DNA of 64,000 nucleotides, from contig NZ_CP025003.1 of the NCBI RefSeq assembly GCF_002812485.1, positions 3,410,001 through 3,474,000 on the forward strand. Direction: 5' to 3'. Of the stretch, positions 20,028-30,791 are shown piece after piece (the first letter of the stretch is position 1; the number at the start of each line of letters is the position of its first letter). Position numbers and translations under genes: made by a program. The DNA is from Dickeya fangzhongdai (GTDB taxonomy: Bacteria > Pseudomonadota > Gammaproteobacteria > Enterobacterales > Enterobacteriaceae). The notes beneath the pieces were generated by a model. It saw only the letters and a program-made list of their open reading frames with translations. It searched no databases and was not told where the DNA came from.

Positions 20028-20165
20028 GTTGTTCTCCCATCCCGATCCCTGATGGCCTGGTATGCTGACACAAGACGCCAGCCCGTGCCAGACCGGTGAA
20101 TCACAGACATCGTTTTTTGCGCGCCGGCGCGCAGACTGGTTGATTGTCGGCGGCGGCATCAAGCC

Positions 20166-20194
20166 CAGCCTGCCGTTTAGCGTCAGGCAGGCTG
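20166..20194 (-). other. Intercistronic hairpin between outM and outO
   Basis: Inverted repeat CAGCCTGCC / GGCAGGCTG with an 11-nt loop, 13 bp past the outM stop on the minus strand. No U-run follows. It may lower outO expression relative to the rest of the operon. No outN gene is visible in this gap. Confidence 0.5.
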
Positions 20195-20207
20195 ACCGTT
20201 TTGCCGG

Positions 20208-20696
20208 TTACAGCACCCGCTCCAGCGACAACCGGGTCACCTCCACCATGCCGGCGCTGTTGGGAACTGCCGTGACATCCAGTCCCTGGGTGATCACGCC
20301 GTTTTTCTGTTCCAGTTCTGCCAGCCAGTGCAATAGATTGTTGAAATCGCTACGGGCCAGCGTCACCGACACCTGCGACTCCTGCGGCTGCATACGCAGC
20401 ACGGTGATGCCGTAGCGGGCCGCGCTTTGCGGCACCAGCACCGTCAGGCTGATGTCCCGCCCGGCGATCTGCCGCCGCGCGCCCTCCGTCGGCGGCAAAC
20501 GCGGCGCCTGTTGCTGCATCCAGCGCACGGTCTGGCGCTCGCGGTCAATAGTCATCCGCCACTGCCGCGCCTGCTCCTGCCACGGCGCCCAGCACAAATA
20601 ATACAGCAGGCACAACAGCACCAGACCGCCGCACGCCAGCGTCATCATCCGTTCGCGCTGGCTCATTATCTGCCAGCGACGACGCAATTCATTCAT
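20208..20696 (-). CDS. outM: Type II secretion protein OutM
   Basis: 162-residue bitopic inner-membrane protein (GspM). A short cytoplasmic N-terminus, one membrane helix (about residues 20-38, LACGGLVLLCLLYYLCWAP) and a periplasmic ferredoxin-like part. It partners OutL on the assembly platform and stabilises OutE at the membrane. Its start overlaps the outL stop by four bases, and it follows outL in the conserved order. Confidence 0.93.
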   Translation of the reverse strand: MNELRRRWQIMSQRERMMTLACGGLVLLCLLYYLCWAPWQEQARQWRMTIDRERQTVRWMQQQAPRLPPTEGARRQIAGRDISLTVLVPQSAARYGITVLRMQPQESQVSVTLARSDFNNLLHWLAELEQKNGVITQGLDVTAVPNSAGMVEVTRLSLERVL

Positions 20697-21895
20697 GGCT
20701 GACTCCTCAGGGTTAACTGGCCTTCCACATGGTCTTTTTCCTGCTTCATTTCACCCGGCGGGATCTGGAAATAGGCCTGAGCCTGCTGGCGGAACTGTTC
20801 CATCTGCGCATAAGACGTCGCACGCAGGCTGAGGCGCAGTTCATCACGGCTGCGATCGTACGATAGCGATTGCAGCGACACGCCGTCATTCTGCGCCACC
20901 AATTGCTGCAACCGGTTCATCTGTTCCGTCAGCGCAAAGCCGCTCATGCCGGAACGCGCCTCCTGCAAATGACGTTGCATCTGCGCACGCGGGTTCACCA
21001 CCTGTTTCTCGTCCGGAAACAGTTTGCGGTACATCCGCACACTCTCCTGACGCCAGTAATCCGCCTGACGATACAACTGGTAATGGGTCCAGACCGACTC
21101 GCCCAGCACCAGCAGCAGCCAGGCGAACAAGGCGATCAGCACATTGCGCCACGGCAGTACCGCCTGTTTCCAGGGTTTCACTGGCGCGTATTCGCCCTGT
21201 CGCAGATCCATACTCATCGGCAGGCTGGCCTGCGCGGCCAGCGTCAGCAAATCCGTCACCGGTTGCGGTTGCCAGGTCAAAGCCGACGCAGGCACCGGGC
21301 TATAGCAGTGCACGGCGGGCAACGGCTGAAAACCGGCCAGCAGCGACTGATACCAGCTATCTTCCGCCGCCATGCCAATACCGGTATCCAACCGGAACAG
21401 CCACAGATTCTGATGGCTGATGGCGCTCCAGGCGCTGTCGGCTCGCGGCAGCGCCATCACATCCGGCACAACCGTCTCTACCGGCACGCCCAATGTCTCA
21501 CACAGGTTCAGCCATGACCGCAGTCGTGATTTCTGCACCACCGCGACGGTCGCGTTATCCCCTTGCATCTCCATGACGGCAAAATGCAGTTGGTCGATAT
21601 CGCTCGCCACCTGCTCTTCCAGCATAAACGGAATGGCTTGCAGCAATTGTCGGCGCGACTGACGCGGCAACGACAGGCTATGAAACGTGACGTCGGTCGA
21701 CGGCACCAGCACCCGCACCGACATCACCGGATAATCCGCCAGCACCGTCTGAAGACGCTCCAGCGTTCCGTTGCCCTGCGTCAGGGTCTGGTGGCGGCTG
21801 ACAGACCAGATCAGCCATTCCAGGCTGTCTGAAGTCTCTGCGGACAACCGCAGAATCAGCTGTTGTTTGCCGCTGACGTTCTCGGCCCTGTTCAT
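20693..21895 (-). CDS. outL: Type II secretion protein OutL
   Basis: 400-residue GspL. The N-terminal two-thirds is the actin-like cytoplasmic domain that binds the ATPase OutE; a single membrane helix lies near residues 248-268 (NVLIALFAWLLLVLGESVW), followed by a periplasmic domain that pairs with OutM. Overlaps both outK (start) and outM (stop) by four bases, so translation of the run is coupled. Length is normal for the family. Confidence 0.94.
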   Translation of the reverse strand: MNRAENVSGKQQLILRLSAETSDSLEWLIWSVSRHQTLTQGNGTLERLQTVLADYPVMSVRVLVPSTDVTFHSLSLPRQSRRQLLQAIPFMLEEQVASDIDQLHFAVMEMQGDNATVAVVQKSRLRSWLNLCETLGVPVETVVPDVMALPRADSAWSAISHQNLWLFRLDTGIGMAAEDSWYQSLLAGFQPLPAVHCYSPVPASALTWQPQPVTDLLTLAAQASLPMSMDLRQGEYAPVKPWKQAVLPWRNVLIALFAWLLLVLGESVWTHYQLYRQADYWRQESVRMYRKLFPDEKQVVNPRAQMQRHLQEARSGMSGFALTEQMNRLQQLVAQNDGVSLQSLSYDRSRDELRLSLRATSYAQMEQFRQQAQAYFQIPPGEMKQEKDHVEGQLTLRSQP

Positions 21896-22968
21896 GGGTT
21901 CACCGTCCTATATCCCCCGTACTGACGTTGTACCACCTCAATCTGCTTGCCACGATGAAACAGACTGCGTTGATAGAATTCACTGTCGTCCACCCGTATC
22001 TGAATATCGGCGAAGAACCAGTCGCTCTTGATCGCCAGCACCTGGCGGACGCCGGTTTTAGCGTTTTCCGGCAGTGGCGACAGCCCCATAAATTCATTAA
22101 GATTGCGCCATCCCTGAGGCGGACGTTGCAGCAAAACGCGCTCGGCCGCTTCCACGCTCATCTCCCCCATGAACAGCGCCGACAGCAATGGCGCGCTCTC
22201 TGGCGTCAGGGTATTGACGTTGACAACCAGCTTGTCCACCGGCAACACGCACACATAAGGCAGCAACCGGCGGTACAGCGCCGCATCCACGCCCATGACC
22301 GCCCGCAGTTCCGTGACGTCCGTCATACGCTGGTTGCCGGGATGAAAGTTGACATAGCTGTCGTCTTCCGCGCCGTTCATCAACGGTTCGCTATCCTCGT
22401 CGATCCAGTCGCGCACCGCATCCGTTACGCGCTCGGCCTGCTTCGGATCTTCGCCCAGCACCATCAGCAGCTGCCGAAATACCTGAGCGGCATAAGGCCC
22501 CTGCTCAGGATTACCGCCTTTGGAAGGCGGGCTTTGATTGTTGGTGTCGGTATTACCGCTGCCGGCGTTGCTGTTGGTATTGTTATTACCATTATTGTTA
22601 TTACCGGATGCGCTATTGGGCATCGGTTTTTTGGCCGGACTGAGCGCGTTAAGATTGAGACACGCCTGACCGTCCAGCACCTGCGCACGAATTTCGCTGC
22701 CATCCGCCATCATCTGGTGATCCACCTTCGACCAGGGCTGACCGATAAAGGTGCTTTCCGGCGATGCCTGAGCGTCACGCTGCAGCGAACTGGAAATCAA
22801 CGCCTCCGCGCCCAGCGCATACCAGCGAGCCTGCGTACGGTTGAGCAAATTGCTGGTGCGTTGCCACGCCTTGCCGCTGCGCTCTGTAATCGACGCGGCG
22901 ATGGTGACCATCAACGCCAGCATCAGCATCACAATCAACAGGGCGACGCCGCGTTGCCGACGACTCAT
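21892..22968 (-). CDS. outK: Minor pseudopilin OutK
   Basis: 358-residue GspK, the large tip pseudopilin. Prepilin cleavage site after RQRG, then VALLIVMLMLALMVTIAAS; like other GspK proteins it lacks the glutamate at position +5. The globular domain contains the usual calcium-binding type region (DEDSEPLMNGAEDDSY). Odd: a low-complexity insert rich in Asn, Gly and Ser near residues 118-150 (NSASGNNNNGNNNTNSNAGS onwards). Four-base overlaps with both outJ and outL. Confidence 0.95.
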   Translation of the reverse strand: MSRRQRGVALLIVMLMLALMVTIAASITERSGKAWQRTSNLLNRTQARWYALGAEALISSSLQRDAQASPESTFIGQPWSKVDHQMMADGSEIRAQVLDGQACLNLNALSPAKKPMPNSASGNNNNGNNNTNSNAGSGNTDTNNQSPPSKGGNPEQGPYAAQVFRQLLMVLGEDPKQAERVTDAVRDWIDEDSEPLMNGAEDDSYVNFHPGNQRMTDVTELRAVMGVDAALYRRLLPYVCVLPVDKLVVNVNTLTPESAPLLSALFMGEMSVEAAERVLLQRPPQGWRNLNEFMGLSPLPENAKTGVRQVLAIKSDWFFADIQIRVDDSEFYQRSLFHRGKQIEVVQRQYGGYRTVNP

Positions 22969-23705
22969 GAGTCACCTCCGCCGTTGTCGTCCGGCGATGC
23001 CTGATTCTGCTCGCCGGACGAATCGGTATTTTCCTGCGGCGGCTGATCCTGATTGTTCTCGTCCTTGTTCTCATCGCCATTATTGCCATTCGGGCCGCCC
23101 TTGCGCTGCGCCTCCACATAGCGCGGCGTCACCAGGAACACGCGGGTAATCTCACCGTAGTCCCGCAAGGTAACGACAATCGTAATGCCCTGCGGCAGAT
23201 GAGCCGGATCGTCCCAGCGATCCTGCCAGCCATCCTTGCCGAAAAAGCGCAATACAAACCCGGTCACGCCGGTTAACACCGGACGTATCGCCGCCTCCTG
23301 CGTAGACAGCGGCTCGGAAGAATCATAAAACAGCCGTTCCAGCGTATCGCCGCGCAAGCGGTACCCAACGCGTTGCAGTTCAGAACGCGGCATAATACCC
23401 AGCGGATTGAGCCAGCCATTGCGGATGAAACTGACCGCCCAGTCGGCGCTGCTTAATTGATAGCGTTCGGCGTAAAACCCCAGCTCATAGCCCTGACTAC
23501 GGCGGGGAACGATTTGTGAAAAATCCCGTTCCATCAGGGAGAAAGCCCGTTGCAACTCCGCCAGACGAGCCTCTTTACGCGCCGAAACCTCGTCGTTGCG
23601 CATCACACCATTCATCACCTGCGAAGCCGCCAGGCTGAGCGCGGCGAAAATCGCCAGCGCCAGCATCACTTCCAGCAGGGTAAATCCGCAGTTTGGCCGT
23701 TTCAC
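22965..23705 (-). CDS. outJ: Minor pseudopilin OutJ
   Basis: 246-residue GspJ. Type IV pilin-like leader ends in CG, followed by FTLLEVMLALAIFAALSLAA with Glu at +5. It forms the pseudopilus tip with OutI and OutK. The last roughly 45 residues are a low-complexity tail rich in Asn, Asp, Gln and Gly (for example NGNNGDENKDENNQD), which makes the protein longer than typical family members. Start overlaps outI stop by four bases. Confidence 0.94.
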   Translation of the reverse strand: MKRPNCGFTLLEVMLALAIFAALSLAASQVMNGVMRNDEVSARKEARLAELQRAFSLMERDFSQIVPRRSQGYELGFYAERYQLSSADWAVSFIRNGWLNPLGIMPRSELQRVGYRLRGDTLERLFYDSSEPLSTQEAAIRPVLTGVTGFVLRFFGKDGWQDRWDDPAHLPQGITIVVTLRDYGEITRVFLVTPRYVEAQRKGGPNGNNGDENKDENNQDQPPQENTDSSGEQNQASPDDNGGGDS

Positions 23706-24079
23706 TGCGCGGGTTCTCCCGGCTGAACCTGATAGCTGCGCAATACGGCATCGGCGGCCCGGCTGTCGCGCTCATGACGAACTTCAACATCTACCGCGCG
23801 CACTCGCGTATCCGCCGTTGCCACGCCCTGAATACGCCAGAACCAGAGCGAGCCGGCAAAATTGACTTCACCGTCTACCCATTGCGTCTGCGGCCACTGT
23901 TTTTCCAGCCGCATCGCCGCCTGCTGGTTTTCCGCAATCCAGAGCGCAAAAGTTTTCTCTTCCAGCCGACCAAGCCCGTTCGCCTGCTGTGCGGTCGTTT
24001 TCAGCACCGTCAGTCCGGCCAGCGCGAAAATCACCAGCGCCACCATCACTTCGAGCAACGTCATTCCCTGCTGTTTCAT
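23702..24079 (-). CDS. outI: Minor pseudopilin OutI
   Basis: 125-residue GspI. Leader MKQQG, then MTLLEVMVALVIFALAGLTV with Glu at +5; the remainder is a small globular domain (LWIAENQQAAMRL, WFWRIQGV). Part of the tip complex with OutJ and OutK. Three bp separate it from outH and it overlaps outJ by four. Confidence 0.94.
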   Translation of the reverse strand: MKQQGMTLLEVMVALVIFALAGLTVLKTTAQQANGLGRLEEKTFALWIAENQQAAMRLEKQWPQTQWVDGEVNFAGSLWFWRIQGVATADTRVRAVDVEVRHERDSRAADAVLRSYQVQPGEPAQ

Positions 24080-24082
24080 CCC

Positions 24083-24622
24083 TTACTGCTCCGCTTCCGG
24101 CGACGTTTGCACCCGACCATTGGTATCCACCTGCAGCCAGGCGGAACTACTGCCATTGTGCAAAGTCAGACGAAATGGCGTGACTTCGCCGCCCGGCAGG
24201 ATCAGGATGTGCGGGTCGCCATTGCCCGGCGAAAACCCGGCGCCATCCCCCGCGGCTCCCACCTGCGTGGACAGCTCGATCTGAAAGCCATCCGGTAACT
24301 CGCTAGGCGAGGACATCCGGTACGGCTGCCAGGGTACCCAGACATAACGCAGGCGTTGCTGATCTTCCGGAGAATTCTCCACCACCTGACGTTGCAGCAA
24401 CGCGTATTGCCAGCGGCGAGGTTGAATATAAATGCCCAGAATATGGTCATTCATCTGACTGTCCTCCACCGCATACTGCAGTTGCGCCTTGAAGCGGGCG
24501 ATTTGCCAGCCGCTGTCCTGCTGCTTAGGCGCAGGAATCGCCATCATCACCAGCGTGGCGGCCACACCGGCCAGCAACACCACCAGCATGATCTCCAGCA
24601 GCGTAAATCCCCGCTGACGCAC
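24083..24622 (-). CDS. outH: Minor pseudopilin OutH
   Basis: 179-residue GspH. Leader MRQRG, then FTLLEIMLVVLLAGVAATLV with Glu at +5, followed by a globular domain. GspH links the pseudopilus shaft of GspG to the tip complex. Two bp after outG. Length is normal. Confidence 0.94.
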   Translation of the reverse strand: MRQRGFTLLEIMLVVLLAGVAATLVMMAIPAPKQQDSGWQIARFKAQLQYAVEDSQMNDHILGIYIQPRRWQYALLQRQVVENSPEDQQRLRYVWVPWQPYRMSSPSELPDGFQIELSTQVGAAGDGAGFSPGNGDPHILILPGGEVTPFRLTLHNGSSSAWLQVDTNGRVQTSPEAEQ

Positions 24623-24624
24623 GA

Positions 24625-25086
24625 TCAGGGGTTCCCGTTACCGTTACTACCGTTGTTGTGCGCGCCGTTGCCGACATTCCAGTTACCGATGTCGTCATCC
24701 GTATCCGGCATACCATCCGGACCGTAGGAGAACACGTCCACCTTGCCGTGACGGCCGGGGCTGACCAACTGGTATTCCGCGCCCCACGGGTCCTGCGGCA
24801 AGCGGCGGATATAACCATCCTGGGGGTAATTGCGTGGTTCCGGCGGCGTGGTCGGTTTTTTCACCAGCGCCCCCAGCCCTTGCTCAGTCGTCGGGTAACG
24901 GCTGTTGTCCAGCTTGTACATATCCAGCGCGCTCTCCAGCGCGACTATGTCGCTGATGGCTTTCTGCCTGTCGGCTTTTTCTTTGTTGCCCATCAGGTTC
25001 GGGACAACCAGACTGGCCAGTACGCCGAGAATGACGATGACCACCATGATTTCCAACAGGGTAAAACCTCGCTGACGTCGTTCCAT
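24625..25086 (-). CDS. outG: Major pseudopilin OutG
   Basis: 153-residue GspG, the main pseudopilus subunit. Leader MERRQRG is cut before FTLLEIMVVIVILGVLASLV (Glu at +5). The C-terminal part has the calcium-site region GRHGKVDVFSYGPDGMPDTD and DDIGNWNV. After it comes a short Asn/Gly-rich tail (GNGAHNNGSNGNGNP). Start ATG at 25086 follows outF after 34 bp. Confidence 0.95.
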   Translation of the reverse strand: MERRQRGFTLLEIMVVIVILGVLASLVVPNLMGNKEKADRQKAISDIVALESALDMYKLDNSRYPTTEQGLGALVKKPTTPPEPRNYPQDGYIRRLPQDPWGAEYQLVSPGRHGKVDVFSYGPDGMPDTDDDIGNWNVGNGAHNNGSNGNGNP

Positions 25087-25120
25087 CTTTTCGTTACCTC
25101 ATTAAACGTATCAATCTTCG

Positions 25121-26347
25121 CTACATACTCATCAGGGTATTCAACTGCAGGATCGGCTGGAGAATCGCCAGCACGATAAACAACACAATGCCGGCCATGC
25201 TGACGACCAGCAGCGGTTCAAACAACCCCAGCGCCAGCGTCATCTGGGCGCTGAACTCGCGATCCTGATTATCCGCCGCGCGGGTCAGCATGCCATCCAG
25301 TTCGCCGCTGCGCTCGCCGCTGGCGATCATGTGACGCATCATCGGCGGAAACAGCGACGTCTGCTCCAGCGCTTTGTGCAGGCTCACGCCTTCACGCACC
25401 GCATCGGTCGCCTGCCCCAGCCGGAAGCGGGCGTAATCGTTGGTCAGCACATCGCCGCTGATGCGCATCGCCTGTAACAGCGGCACGGCGCTGGAATTAA
25501 GAATGCTCAGGGTGCGGGCGTAACGGGCGGTGTTAAGCCCCCGTGCAATACGCCCGATCAAGGGAAGGAACAACAAACGCCGATGGAAGACGAGACGGTG
25601 CTTTTCCTGCCGCAGCAACACGCGCAACCCCATCACCGCCAACACCAGCAATAAAACCACCCAAGGCCCATAGGCTCTCACCGCGTCGCTGACGCCCATC
25701 AGCAACCGCGTGGACAGCGGCAGCGCCTGCTTCATGTGGATAAACTGTTCGACCACCTTGGGCACCACGGCGGACAGCAGGATAGACACCACCGAAATCG
25801 CCACCAGGGTCAACACGCAAGGATAAATCATCGCCTGTTGGATACGGCTGCGCATCTGCTGGCGCTGCTCGGTGTAATCCGCCAGCCGGTTCAGCACCGC
25901 ATCCAGATGGCCGGATGCCTCGCCCGCCGCCACCATAGCGCAATACAGACGCTCGAAACTGCCGGGGAAATTGCCCATCGCCTCGGCCAGCGAATGCCCT
26001 TCCACCACTTTGGCGCGCACCGCCGCCATCAGCGCGCTTAGCTTCGGCTTTTCGCTCTGTTTCGCCACGGCGTCCAGCGCCTCTTCCAGCGGCAATGCCG
26101 CCGCCACCAGCGTCGCCAGTTGACGGGTCAGCAACGCCAGATCGCTGGCGCTAATGCGATGCGAACGACGCAACGACAGAGAGAAGCCGCTGCGGGTAGT
26201 CACTTCGCCGCGCTGTTCCTCAATTTTGACCGGCACCAGTCCCTTTTCACGCAGCAACTGACGTGCGTGACGAGCAGAATCCGCTTCCTGCATGCCCTGA
26301 CTTTTCTTTCCCTGGGCGTTCAATGCCTGATACTGGAACAGCGCCAT
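25121..26347 (-). CDS. outF: Type II secretion inner-membrane platform protein OutF
   Basis: 408-residue GspF with two related domains, each ending in membrane helices ([55 protein letters not shown]). The family motif [11 protein letters not shown] is seen in the first half. It forms the core of the platform driven by OutE. Starts one bp after outE stops. Confidence 0.95.
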   Translation of the reverse strand: MALFQYQALNAQGKKSQGMQEADSARHARQLLREKGLVPVKIEEQRGEVTTRSGFSLSLRRSHRISASDLALLTRQLATLVAAALPLEEALDAVAKQSEKPKLSALMAAVRAKVVEGHSLAEAMGNFPGSFERLYCAMVAAGEASGHLDAVLNRLADYTEQRQQMRSRIQQAMIYPCVLTLVAISVVSILLSAVVPKVVEQFIHMKQALPLSTRLLMGVSDAVRAYGPWVVLLLVLAVMGLRVLLRQEKHRLVFHRRLLFLPLIGRIARGLNTARYARTLSILNSSAVPLLQAMRISGDVLTNDYARFRLGQATDAVREGVSLHKALEQTSLFPPMMRHMIASGERSGELDGMLTRAADNQDREFSAQMTLALGLFEPLLVVSMAGIVLFIVLAILQPILQLNTLMSM

Positions 26348-26348
26348 G

Positions 26349-27845
26349 TCATTCCTCTTTCGTTACACGCACCACTTCTTCCCAGGTGGTGATGCCCGCC
26401 AGAACCTTATCCAGCCCGTCCTGACGAATCGTAACCCGCTTGTCGCCCAGCATCCGGGCGATACCCAGTTCACTTTCGCCGTGATGAATGGCGTTGCGCA
26501 CCGTATCGTCGATCAGCAGCAGTTCATGGATGCCGGTACGGCCGCGGTAACCGCTGTAGTTGCACTTTTCGCAGCCGCCGGGATGGTAGAGCGTGGTCCC
26601 CGCCACCAGACCGGTCTGCTGCGCCTGTTCGTCGTTGAGGACATAAGGCTGACGGCAGGACGGGCACAGCGTACGTACCAGCCGCTGCGCCAGCACCCCC
26701 AACAGCGATGTGGACAACAGGAACGGCTCGATACCCATATCCTGCAGACGGGACAACGCGCCCAGCGCGCTGTTGGTATGCAGCGTGGACAGCACCAGAT
26801 GGCCGGTCAACGACGCCTGTACCGCGATCTGCGCGGTTTCGCCGTCACGAATTTCCCCCACCAGCACCACATCCGGGTCCTGACGCAGAATCGCGCGCAA
26901 ACCACGGGCGAAGGTCATATCGACCTTAGGGTTGACCTGGGTCTGCCCGATGCCTTCCAGCTCGTATTCAATCGGGTCTTCCACCGTCATAATGTTGCGT
27001 TCGGCGGAATTGAGACGGCTCAGCGCCGCATACAGGGTGGTACTTTTCCCCGAGCCGGTAGGCCCGGTCACCAGAATGATGCCGTGCGGACGGTGGATCA
27101 ACATATCCAGTTGGCGACGGTTGTGTTCGGCCATCCCCAACGCTTCCAGATCCAGCCGGACGCTGTTCTTGTCGAGCAGACGCAACACGACGCGCTCGCC
27201 GTAGTTGGACGGCAGCGTCGACACACGCACGTCAATAGCGCGGCCGCCAATGCGCAGCGCCATGCGGCCATCCTGCGGGACACGCTTTTCGGCGATATCC
27301 AGCTTGGCCATAACTTTGATACGGGAAACCAGCAATGACGCCAGCTGACGCTGCGGCCGCAGGATTTCCCGCAGCACGCCATCGATACGAAACCGGATTA
27401 ACAGGTGACGTTCAAAGGTTTCGATATGGATATCCGAGGCCTTGTGCTTGATGGCTTCGGTGAGCATGGCGTTGATCAGTCGAATGATCGGCGCGTCATC
27501 TTCGCCATCCAGCAAATCGTCGCTGTCCGGCAGCTCTTCCGCCAGCGTGTAGAAATCAATATCGTTGCCGATGTCCTCCATCAGGCGGCGCGCCTCTTCG
27601 GAATCGCGCTGATAGCGCATCACCAGTTGCCGCTCAAACTCTTCCGGACTGACCTGACTCACCGTCAACGGCACCCCGGCGACCCGGCGCGCTTCCAGCA
27701 ACGCCGGCGCAGGCGTGTCGGGCACGCACACCACTTCCGCCGCCGTAGCCGATTCATCCTGCAACAACAGAATCTGCTGCGCCCGGGCAAAGGCAAACGG
27801 CAGCACCGGTCGCAGTTCAGGCGTGTTGACAGGCTGATCGCTCAT
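26349..27845 (-). CDS. outE: Type II secretion ATPase OutE
   Basis: 498-residue GspE, the cytoplasmic hexameric ATPase. Walker A is [19 protein letters not shown], the Asp box [18 protein letters not shown], Walker [16 protein letters not shown], His box [14 protein letters not shown], and a four-cysteine zinc element CPSC ... CEKC near residues 395-430. N-terminal domains bind OutL. Its start overlaps the outD stop by four bases. Confidence 0.96.
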   Translation of the reverse strand: MSDQPVNTPELRPVLPFAFARAQQILLLQDESATAAEVVCVPDTPAPALLEARRVAGVPLTVSQVSPEEFERQLVMRYQRDSEEARRLMEDIGNDIDFYTLAEELPDSDDLLDGEDDAPIIRLINAMLTEAIKHKASDIHIETFERHLLIRFRIDGVLREILRPQRQLASLLVSRIKVMAKLDIAEKRVPQDGRMALRIGGRAIDVRVSTLPSNYGERVVLRLLDKNSVRLDLEALGMAEHNRRQLDMLIHRPHGIILVTGPTGSGKSTTLYAALSRLNSAERNIMTVEDPIEYELEGIGQTQVNPKVDMTFARGLRAILRQDPDVVLVGEIRDGETAQIAVQASLTGHLVLSTLHTNSALGALSRLQDMGIEPFLLSTSLLGVLAQRLVRTLCPSCRQPYVLNDEQAQQTGLVAGTTLYHPGGCEKCNYSGYRGRTGIHELLLIDDTVRNAIHHGESELGIARMLGDKRVTIRQDGLDKVLAGITTWEEVVRVTKEE

Positions 27846-29971
27846 CGCCCCTCCGGCTGATAAAAGGCGGAGATAGACGATTGTACCTGACGGAAGGTGT
27901 ACGTGTTGCCACCGGACAAACGCAGGGTATTGTTGTCCAGCACGCCGTTGCCTTCGCCGCGTTGCTGCTGCTGTTCATTGTTGAAAGAACGGTATTTGTT
28001 GATCGACGCTTCCTGGAACTGTCTTGGGTCACGAATAATGCTCGGACGTAAAAACAGCATCAGGTTGCGTTTGCTCACCGTCTGACTTTTCGAACGAAAC
28101 AGGCTGCCCAGCCACGGAATATCGCCCAGCAACGGTACCTTGTTATTGGTTTCAACGGCGGTTTTATCGAGCAGGCCGCCCACGACCACAGTTTCGCCAT
28201 TGGTGACCATCACCGCATTGTTCACGGTGCGGGTATTAAAAGTCACGCCCAGCGAACTGTTGGTACTACTGTTGCTGTCCGCCACGCTGGAGACTTCCTG
28301 CTCAATTTGCAGCAACACCGAATCGCCTTCGTTGATCTGCGGTTTTACCCGCAGCTTGATACCGACGGTCTTACGCTCGACGGTATTGAAAATGTTATCG
28401 GCCGATGTGGTTTGCGAACCGGTCAGTACCGGCACTTCCTGACCCACATTAAAGGTCGCTTCCATGTTATCCAGCGTCACAATGCTCGGCGTCGCCAGTA
28501 CATCGTTTTTGCTGTCGCTGGACAGCGCGGTCAGCAACATTGACCAGTTGCCGCGATAAAAACCGGCGGTAATGCCGTTGAAGCTGCTGAGTGCGCTGGC
28601 ATACGCCGTCGTCAACGTACCGTCGCTGCGGAACTGATCGGTTCCGATCACCGCCGTTGAAATCGGTATGCCCGTGTTGGTGAACTGGGTCATGCCAGCA
28701 CGCTTGTTGGCCCACTGGATCCCCAGATTCAACCCGTCGGCATCCTGAATTTCGGCGATGATCGCTTCCACCAGTACCTGCGGACGGCGAATATCCAGTT
28801 GATTGATCACCTGCTCCAGGTCCCGCATGATATCGGGCGGCGCGGTAATGATCAGCGAGTTGGTCTGATCATGGGCGCGAACCGTCACTTCTTTGCCCTG
28901 AATCGTGATAGTGCGGCCGCCCGAGCTGCTGGTCGAACCAAACGCGGAGCCAAATCCCATACTGGAGCTGGACGACGAAGACGAACTGCCGGAAGACGAG
29001 TTGCTGGACGAACCGGAGTTGCTGTTGCTGTTTGAGCTGCTGCTGGAACGCGGCGATGACGGCCGCGACGCATTCGACGACGAATTGCGGTTGCCGCTGG
29101 TGCCGTTGCCGGCCAGCACTTCAATCAGATCCAGCGCCTTGGCGTACTTGAGGTAGATAACCTTGGTTCCGCCCTGCACCACCTGTTTGCGATCCAGCTG
29201 GCGGATCATTTCCACCGCACGCTGACGGGCGTTTTCTTCACCACTCACCACCACTGAGTTGGTGCGGCCATCCGCCACCACGTTAGCCAGCATGGTGCTT
29301 GGCAACGCGTTCTTCTCATCGCTCTTGTTGAGATCGTTCACCAGTTTGGCAACGTCTTCCGCCGATGCGTAGGTCAATGGGACTGTGACCATTTCACGAT
29401 CGCCGGTCTTATCCACCGTATTGACGATATCCACCAGACGTTTGATGACCGCGGCGCGCCCGGTCATCAGCAGCACGTTGGACGGCTCATAATGCACCAC
29501 GGTGCCGGCGCCGGCGTTATCGTTGAGCTGACGCAGCAACGGAGCCAAATCACGTGCCGCCACATTGTTGAGCGGCACCACGCGGGTCACCAGTTCGTCG
29601 CCGATTCCCGGCTGTTCGTTATTAGCCAGCGGAATGGAAGACGATTTAGCGTCTTTGGAACGGATGACTTTCAATACGCCGTTATCCATCGGCACCACCG
29701 AAAAACCATACACATCCAGCACGCTAAGGAAAAACTGGTAATACTGCCCTTCGTTCATCATGTCGTAGCTGCGCACGCTGATGGTGCCGCGAACCGTCGG
29801 GTCAATAATCACCGTTTTGTTCAGGTTCTTACTGACCGTATTGATGAACTCCTGAATATCGGTTCCTTTGAAACTGGCTGAAAATTCGGCAGCCCAGCCA
29901 CACGGCGAGCCAAGCAGGAGAACGGTTAGCCCCAGCCACCCCCAGCTTTTTTTGATCCCTTTGCCAAGCAC
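27842..29971 (-). CDS. outD: Type II secretion outer-membrane secretin OutD
   Basis: 709-residue GspD forming the outer-membrane channel. Signal peptide to about residue 26 ([11 protein letters not shown]), N0 domain ([18 protein letters not shown]), N1-N3 domains, then the secretin core with [25 protein letters not shown] and VVVGGLLDK, and a C-terminal S-domain where the pilotin OutS docks. Odd: an almost pure Ser/Asn/Gly stretch of over 50 residues inside N3 (about residues 285-340). Start is a GTG at 29971 with GGGGGAG 9 nt upstream, one base after the outC stop; a longer frame to 30019 would overlap outC. Confidence 0.95.
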   Translation of the reverse strand: MLGKGIKKSWGWLGLTVLLLGSPCGWAAEFSASFKGTDIQEFINTVSKNLNKTVIIDPTVRGTISVRSYDMMNEGQYYQFFLSVLDVYGFSVVPMDNGVLKVIRSKDAKSSSIPLANNEQPGIGDELVTRVVPLNNVAARDLAPLLRQLNDNAGAGTVVHYEPSNVLLMTGRAAVIKRLVDIVNTVDKTGDREMVTVPLTYASAEDVAKLVNDLNKSDEKNALPSTMLANVVADGRTNSVVVSGEENARQRAVEMIRQLDRKQVVQGGTKVIYLKYAKALDLIEVLAGNGTSGNRNSSSNASRPSSPRSSSSSNSNSNSGSSSNSSSGSSSSSSSSSMGFGSAFGSTSSSGGRTITIQGKEVTVRAHDQTNSLIITAPPDIMRDLEQVINQLDIRRPQVLVEAIIAEIQDADGLNLGIQWANKRAGMTQFTNTGIPISTAVIGTDQFRSDGTLTTAYASALSSFNGITAGFYRGNWSMLLTALSSDSKNDVLATPSIVTLDNMEATFNVGQEVPVLTGSQTTSADNIFNTVERKTVGIKLRVKPQINEGDSVLLQIEQEVSSVADSNSSTNSSLGVTFNTRTVNNAVMVTNGETVVVGGLLDKTAVETNNKVPLLGDIPWLGSLFRSKSQTVSKRNLMLFLRPSIIRDPRQFQEASINKYRSFNNEQQQQRGEGNGVLDNNTLRLSGGNTYTFRQVQSSISAFYQPEGR

Positions 29972-29972
29972 G

Positions 29973-30791
29973 TTACTCGTCTCCCCCAAATTCCATATAA
30001 ATATCCTGACGCTGACCATCCCGCTCCACCGTCAGGGTAAAGTTATGCACATCAGCCATGCGTTCCATGGCTTTTTTCGCCTGCTCTTCGTCACGTAAAT
30101 CCAACCCGTTCAGGGCAACGGCCATGTCGTTATCCTGAAGTCCGACGCGGTAGAATGAATCGCTCTTCGGCCCCGGATTCAACCGGTAGCCCTGCAGCTT
30201 GCTGTCGTTCATGATCGGGGAGAAAGAGACGTAATCGCTCATGGTGGTGGATGCGCGCTGCTGAAGTTGCTCGTTGACCTGCGCGCCAGGGACGCCGTCC
30301 TGGCCGTTATCCTCCTGACCGTATAATCCCAGCACTTCATAACGCCCCTGATACTGCAGCACCACTTTATCCGGCCGGATCGATACGATTCTGGCGTTAT
30401 AACCGGGAACCTCTTCATTGACGCCGCGACTGAACTGTTCGTTGTCTTTGCTGATGATGGCGATAGAACGGGAATCGTCGTCGCCAGCCATAACGCCGGT
30501 CAGCGAAAGATTCAGCGTAGAAGGAGGCAGATTGCTCATTTGCGACGCATCCAGCGCGCCCGTCTTATTTTTCTCGGGAGAAACGCCGAATAACGTAAAA
30601 TCATTCAGGGTGACAGGCTGCTGTCTGGCCTGTGCCGGGGTAATCTGCACGCTGGCGACCGGCACATTGTCCGGTAAACCAATACGCCAGAAGATCATGG
30701 CCAATTGCTGACAAAAGAGCAGCATCAGCAGATAAAATAAAATCCGTCTGATGACAGACGGAGATAGCGGTGGCAGTTTCGAGATATTCAT
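29973..30791 (-). CDS. outC: Type II secretion protein OutC
   Basis: 272-residue GspC. One membrane helix near residues 18-38 ([19 protein letters not shown]), a homology-region domain (about 60-170) that contacts OutD, and a C-terminal PDZ-like domain ([23 protein letters not shown]) implicated in substrate choice. The start at 30791 (MNISKL) is chosen over the TTG at 30797. First gene of the outC-O operon; its promoter must lie in the 1.3-kb gap before outB. Confidence 0.95.
   Translation of the reverse strand: MNISKLPPLSPSVIRRILFYLLMLLFCQQLAMIFWRIGLPDNVPVASVQITPAQARQQPVTLNDFTLFGVSPEKNKTGALDASQMSNLPPSTLNLSLTGVMAGDDDSRSIAIISKDNEQFSRGVNEEVPGYNARIVSIRPDKVVLQYQGRYEVLGLYGQEDNGQDGVPGAQVNEQLQQRASTTMSDYVSFSPIMNDSKLQGYRLNPGPKSDSFYRVGLQDNDMAVALNGLDLRDEEQAKKAMERMADVHNFTLTVERDGQRQDIYMEFGGDE

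Noticed and set aside
22900..22968. OutK lacking Glu at +5
   Set aside because: GspK proteins typically lack it; this is normal.
21928..23004. 358-codon frame antisense to outK
   Set aside because: OutK has the pseudopilin leader and operon context; the opposite frame has neither.
29972..30019. Upstream extension of outD
   Set aside because: It overlaps the coding end of outC and would spoil the signal peptide; GTG at 29971 has a good ribosome binding site.
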